A DNA stretch of 35,020 nt from a virus, in IMG/VR virus record IMGVR_UViG_3300029286_000140, positions 1-35,020 of that record; one strand, given 5' to 3'. Within the stretch, counting starts at the first letter, position 1; every line of letters begins with the position of its first letter. The notes under the pieces were generated by a model, which was given only the letters and a program-made list of their open reading frames with translations, did not search any database and was not told the DNA's origin. Shown here piece by piece: positions 32,101-35,020 of the stretch. The position numbers were made by a program, and so were the translations under genes.

Positions 32101-32641
32101 TCAAGGCTTTGCTCAAGTCATCGAAGGCGGTCAGCGCCTTCGTGAAATCCTGTGGTTTCAATCCCTGCAATCCCTGCAGACCTTCAGCAATCTTAGTTTT
32201 CAGGAGAGTCGCCTGTTCGACGGCGACCTGAACCGCCGTCTCCTGTTGGGTCTTTTTTTCAAAAAGTTGCTTCAATAGCGAGACTAATTCATCTTTCGAG
32301 CGGAGTGCCCCGATCTTGTGCTTCTTGATCAGCGCCTCGAGCAGGGGGCCTTTGAGCTTATCTAACTCCGCTCCCGGTTCGAGCGGTTTCAATAGGTTAA
32401 TGAACTCCGATTTGGTGCGGGCAATAGAGATTCCGTTCGATTGCGCGAGCTTCTGCAACTGCTTTACGGTCAGTTTTTCCAATTCGCCATGCGCCACAGC
32501 CTGGCCGACTTTGACCGCCTCGCCATGTTTTTGCGATGCGAGCGCGGCAATTTCAGCAGGCTCGAGGATGCAGTCAACATCCGACTCCGCTGCCGCTGCG
32601 ACCGCGGCGAGCGCCCAAGCGCATAAATTCGAGGTCTGCAT
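29165..32641 (-). CDS. Large head-module protein: SAP-like module plus HipA/PI-kinase-like domain
   Basis: This 1158-residue protein starts at the ATG at 32641 (TAATG overlap), not at the upstream reading inside the minor head gene. Residues 54-127 hold a double SAP-like module (LTVKQLQKLAQSNGISIART, then LRSKDELVSLL) shared with the KOW protein. A helical/coiled part and a Pro/Ala/Lys linker (about 265-305) follow. Residues about 310-560 resemble a HipA/PI-kinase-like fold: K350 (WLFKP), NHDAHGKQF (436-444) and GIDKG (454-458) match lysine, catalytic-loop and metal positions. The last 600 residues are unrecognised; the final 170 form a separate domain. Placed after portal and minor head genes, it may be a capsid-internal, ejected protein. 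Confidence 0.6.
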   Translation of the reverse strand: MQTSNLCAWALAAVAAAAESDVDCILEPAEIAALASQKHGEAVKVGQAVAHGELEKLTVKQLQKLAQSNGISIARTKSEFINLLKPLEPGAELDKLKGPLLEALIKKHKIGALRSKDELVSLLKQLFEKKTQQETAVQVAVEQATLLKTKIAEGLQGLQGLKPQDFTKALTAFDDLSKALTEAKSLLSESEWSALKNQVDYAQGSFTNSVKNLGGKDIKELAQKGGIKHYQWADKDNLIVLMTSDDPAAIQAAKSNIESKWAKWAEKHGGKAAKSKAPQPAKPSTPKPAVTPPPSPLSAPVSPAVVTDVDDAWQKFADGDPFKFQGKADIDGAHTKYFFTDSKGEKWLFKPVAEEFRGYGDEVAYKIGRRIDPDAIDVRFIQLEVPGQGRKAGSIQKWRTDLMKDFDFRDILPEKLMPHELEQLQREHVIDWLISNHDAHGKQFLRLKDGRVLGIDKGQLFKHLGDDSLSLEYHPNQGFGFGEPYYNTVMRAWRDKKIEMNLQSTYQTIREIEKITNDAYREILRPYADRRFAGQPLKLKQFYETSLARKNNIRRDFEAFYTDLLRVRTGDKSAVFTFDTGMKPVAGTKQGKWERIPEGREKLIEEAKVAGWQGKSLPIDTVDIEDQNVLLYTEEVKKKTRTIMRMKIRPESEKKLLSLLSTGPNDTIGQAAGRVLADDVFFDDILTAVKSVNHHLNQGNYSFSKQKINKALNFRTSLQRLAKEGDADLKGMAEQYLNVLDELQRVIGTTDKSKIATFERYLKSEKQVKPTGELLPAVKQTTVHGDKKQIVGGKITVQSEEVSFGQVHSSFSSSGLEYKIDLGDGVEGIYRPWISENYYSHQGQLEIRVMADCTPEAADRLLGKLERLGVDATFASTEQAEMMYLSKQAYILKEDSSLAWKKMIQRFESDHATPSERVQAMRSFWSDRLGVADVTKLPGYDPEGKYSIMTSGWKEKRDAGWRSQLRFDISDEQINRELKGYGLYHQVTGKGSLPEMLETALANNGAMVSTVEKVRIGVPVSGMSPSADMESGGASYFFTRIRKLPTSSGDSNTGFYFKPTLLRRMDAITYDCDKYGRVTDDHVRKFRRSTIDDYKKLGNGHHSDETIFKNSVTILDNLDLVAVQSETERTKVLDIFRRHGVSQLPDGRKIENIVVRAR

Positions 32642-33510
32642 TAAACCGCCGCCAACGGGAGACCCGACTGGCAGACGCGAGCACGGGCAGCATAGGTAGC
32701 ACACCGGCACTGCGGGTGGGGCATCGAAGGAACCTTGTCGATCCAGAACTCCTGTCCATCGAGGGGACCGCATTGGGGGCAGGTCCGCTCGTCGGCCGCT
32801 GTCACCCATACCACGCGAGTCACGCCAATCACGCCATAGAATTTCTGCCGCCCCTGTCCAAAAGCGCGAAGCGTCTCTGTCCGGGTGATGACTTCGATGC
32901 GATTCTGCGCCGACTTGAATACTGTTTTCCCGGCCAGACGGAAATCTTCTGGATCGGCGATAACACCGCCGATTTTCTCCCCAATTTTGGCAATGGAATC
33001 GCCGGTGACGATTCCAACCCCAATTTGTTGCTTGATGCTGTCTGCCAACTCGCGGGTCACATTTCCCAGCAGATTCAAATCGTAATTAACGAGGAAATCG
33101 AGCGCCGATCGGTCGACAAGACTCATTACCTGCCCGGCGAGCTTGACCTGATCCGCGCCCGAAAGGACGTCGTAATAGGGCAACCCAATCTGTCCGAACT
33201 CCCCGATACCGCGCTCAATCCCGCTCTGGAACGAAGTCTTCACCGCATCCTTCATCAGCAACGTTTGATTGGCTTTCAAGTCTCGAACAATCTCGTCAAT
33301 GCGCTGCTGGATGCCCTTCATCTGCTCGCGCCGAACCTCTAGTCCTTTCTTCAACAGCGTTCCATCGCCGATCCGAACCAGCTCCGCCTTCACACGAGTC
33401 TCTGCTTCGGAGAGCGCCTTCAGCATCGCATTCACCTGCTGCTCGCTGTAGAGGTCGCGAGAAAGAAGGCTCTTCAACACCGCCGCCTGTATTTTCTCGC
33501 CTTGCGTCAT
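32641..33510 (-). CDS. Minor head protein, Mu gpF/SPP1 gp7-like
   Basis: A 289-residue head morphogenesis protein. The diagnostic C-terminal region is clear: VITRTETLRAFGQGRQKFYG (about 208-227), then VWVTAADERTCPQCGPLDGQ (about 234-253) with CxxC and MPHPQCRC near 266-273. The N-terminal 170 residues are helical. These proteins bind portal and DNA inside the head and are often needed for head-tail maturation. It overlaps the portal gene by four bases. Confidence 0.92.
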   Translation of the reverse strand: MTQGEKIQAAVLKSLLSRDLYSEQQVNAMLKALSEAETRVKAELVRIGDGTLLKKGLEVRREQMKGIQQRIDEIVRDLKANQTLLMKDAVKTSFQSGIERGIGEFGQIGLPYYDVLSGADQVKLAGQVMSLVDRSALDFLVNYDLNLLGNVTRELADSIKQQIGVGIVTGDSIAKIGEKIGGVIADPEDFRLAGKTVFKSAQNRIEVITRTETLRAFGQGRQKFYGVIGVTRVVWVTAADERTCPQCGPLDGQEFWIDKVPSMPHPQCRCATYAARARVCQSGLPLAAV

Positions 33511-35000
33511 GCCGCCTCGTCTGCCTTTCGAAATTGCCGACAGGCGTTCTGATCGAAACGGCGCTCTTCGCCCGTCACTTGGCAGAGGTTATTCTCAGCG
33601 TCGAAGAAGGCGCAGCCGTCACATTTCGTCTCAGATGAGGCATTTGCGTACATTGCTTCAGTTTCCTTCTTCTCATCGATCTTCACCCGTCCCGTTTCCT
33701 TCGCGCCGTCAAGTCCCAACATCTCCTGCGCGGTACCCACCGACATCACGCCCATCTGAACCAACGAGACAATATCCTTGATGTCCCACGACATGTCGAC
33801 AAGCGTCCCCTCCTTCTTCCGGTTTGATTTCTCGACATCGGGATTGAGATCCATCTTCGTCTGAATAGTATTCTTCGAAATCAGGTTGCGGTCGTAAAGC
33901 TCGATCAGCAGCTTCTTCACTTCGACTTCGTTGGTCAAATCGATGTCGCTGAAGATGTATTGCAGGTTCTTATCACCGTAACCCTTCAGCTCCTTCCAGT
34001 CATCGAATATCCAGTCGAGCATCTCACGAGCAACCTGTTTGATCTCCTTCAGCATGATCACCATTTTCTGGAAGGCGATAGAAGCGGTGGCGAAGTTGGG
34101 ACCATCGCCAGTAACAAGCGATTTGGCGACGCCAAGCGCAACGATGATATCTTCCTTCACCTCCTTGACTTTGTCCTCTGTGTTCAAGACCTGGCCTTCA
34201 GTCCCGTAAGTTTCGGCGCGGACATAGAACGGCACGACCAGCCCCGACTTCAAATCCATCTTGTTGACTTGGTCTCGGATCGTCGTGATCATCTTTTGCG
34301 TCGGCATGATCACCTTATCGCCATACTTACCGCCGACGAGGATGAACCGCAATGGCGTCGTCCAGCGCTTGGCGATAGCCCGCTGCGCCCGACGGTAATC
34401 CCTTGACAGCTCAATCGACTCAAATGCTGGCGTCACCATCGAATTGCCTCGGGCAGAAAACTGCGGTGCATTCCATTTGCGGTGGATCAACTGTGTCACA
34501 GGCAACTCAATCTCTTCCTCGGAACCACCGTCGGGATCGGGTTTCTGAGTCGCCTTTGACATGTCACCCGCGGTGAATTCGAAATCGACCGAGGTGGGAT
34601 TGAGGCAGACAACCTTGACGATGTCGTTATGCTCGCCCTTCGACGCTTTGCCGTCAGTCCCGTAGCGCTTGAATCCGACACACTCGCCCTTAACCAGAAG
34701 CTGCAGAGTCATGTCTTTCAGGAAGCGATTGATATCGAGCAGCGAGAATAGGTCTGAGGCCTCGTTCCTGACGGTCTCATCATCGGCCGTAATCTTCACC
34801 TGATCGCCAATGGCAAAGGTCCGCCACGTATTGATAGTATTGGAGACGATCGGTTCCTCGACGTAGTATTCCCAAGCCTTACGGGCGCGCTCTTTCCAGT
34901 CGGTCGGAATCCCCTTAACGTCATACTCCGAGCTGAATACCCCGGAGGCGATGTCGGCTGCTGTTCCCATTAGTTCGGGATCGGCCTCAATCGTGGTCAT
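33507..35000 (-). CDS. Phage portal protein, possibly extended beyond window
   Basis: A 497-residue portal protein: the N-terminal part holds KAWEYYVEEPIVSNTINTWR (about 41-60), and a central LVTGDGPNFATASIAFQKM stretch (about 280-300) is highly typical of portals, with LGLDGAKETGR near 430. Twelve copies form the DNA gate at one head vertex. The C-terminal 40 residues add a four-cysteine cluster (C460, C463, C473, C487), unusual for portals. The frame stays open upstream of the ATG at 35000 to the window edge, so the real start may lie outside. Confidence 0.88.
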   Translation of the reverse strand: MTTIEADPELMGTAADIASGVFSSEYDVKGIPTDWKERARKAWEYYVEEPIVSNTINTWRTFAIGDQVKITADDETVRNEASDLFSLLDINRFLKDMTLQLLVKGECVGFKRYGTDGKASKGEHNDIVKVVCLNPTSVDFEFTAGDMSKATQKPDPDGGSEEEIELPVTQLIHRKWNAPQFSARGNSMVTPAFESIELSRDYRRAQRAIAKRWTTPLRFILVGGKYGDKVIMPTQKMITTIRDQVNKMDLKSGLVVPFYVRAETYGTEGQVLNTEDKVKEVKEDIIVALGVAKSLVTGDGPNFATASIAFQKMVIMLKEIKQVAREMLDWIFDDWKELKGYGDKNLQYIFSDIDLTNEVEVKKLLIELYDRNLISKNTIQTKMDLNPDVEKSNRKKEGTLVDMSWDIKDIVSLVQMGVMSVGTAQEMLGLDGAKETGRVKIDEKKETEAMYANASSETKCDGCAFFDAENNLCQVTGEERRFDQNACRQFRKADEAA

Positions 35001-35020
35001 GGGACGCGAGTCATCGGCCT

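Noticed and set aside
32641-32809. N-terminal extension of the kinase-like protein by 56 residues
   Set aside because: It reads Cys/Pro-rich sequence inside the minor head gene. The ATG at 32641 gives the usual TAATG coupling.
1-35020. tRNA or rRNA genes
   Set aside because: No cloverleaf or rRNA-like segments were noticed on either strand by eye.

Overview
The window is dominated by the structural (late) module of a contractile-tailed, myovirus-like phage or prophage, read almost entirely on the minus strand (order of transcription runs from position 35000 down to about 1960). The DNA has moderately high GC and uses Shine-Dalgarno (SD) starts with dense ATGA/TGATG overlaps, so the host is a bacterium. 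Protein similarity alone does not let me name the phylum. The style suggests a phage of a poorly cultured lineage known mainly from metagenomes. No terminase, integrase, endolysin, tRNA or CRISPR array is visible, so the element continues beyond position 35000.

Head region (35000 to 19916, minus): portal; Mu gpF/SPP1 gp7-like minor head protein; a 1158-residue protein with an SAP-like module and a HipA/PI-kinase-like domain; three small genes; a 1160-residue fusion of two DNA adenine methyltransferases with a prohead protease and coiled-coil scaffold; decoration protein; major capsid protein; an uncharacterised protein; connector, head-closure, HK97 gp10-like and tail-terminator-like proteins. 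A plus-strand gene (27188-28072) resembling pPIWI-associated nucleases sits just upstream of the fusion gene.

Tail region (19916 to 3268, minus): small unknown protein, sheath, tube, tail assembly chaperone with a programmed -1 frameshift, tape measure, baseplate adaptor, hub (gpD), spike (gpV), gp25/gpW, gpJ, gpI, fibre proteins and a holin-like or membrane-anchored pair. A plus-strand cassette (amidoligase, gamma-glutamylcyclotransferase-like protein and a small acidic protein) is inserted between the baseplate adaptor and the hub gene.

Left end (1 to 3100): a DUF5049-like gene and a KOW plus SAP-like gene, each with its own similar promoter-like element. They are followed by a strong intrinsic terminator that closes the phage operon. 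Beyond it lie an XRE regulator and the start of a type I restriction-modification methyltransferase gene (hsdM). An IS3-family element interrupts hsdM and runs off the left edge of the window.

The most unusual points are the methyltransferase-methyltransferase-protease-scaffold fusion with a likely nested scaffold start, the kinase-containing head-module protein, the SAP-like module it shares with the KOW protein, and the two reverse-oriented cargo cassettes.
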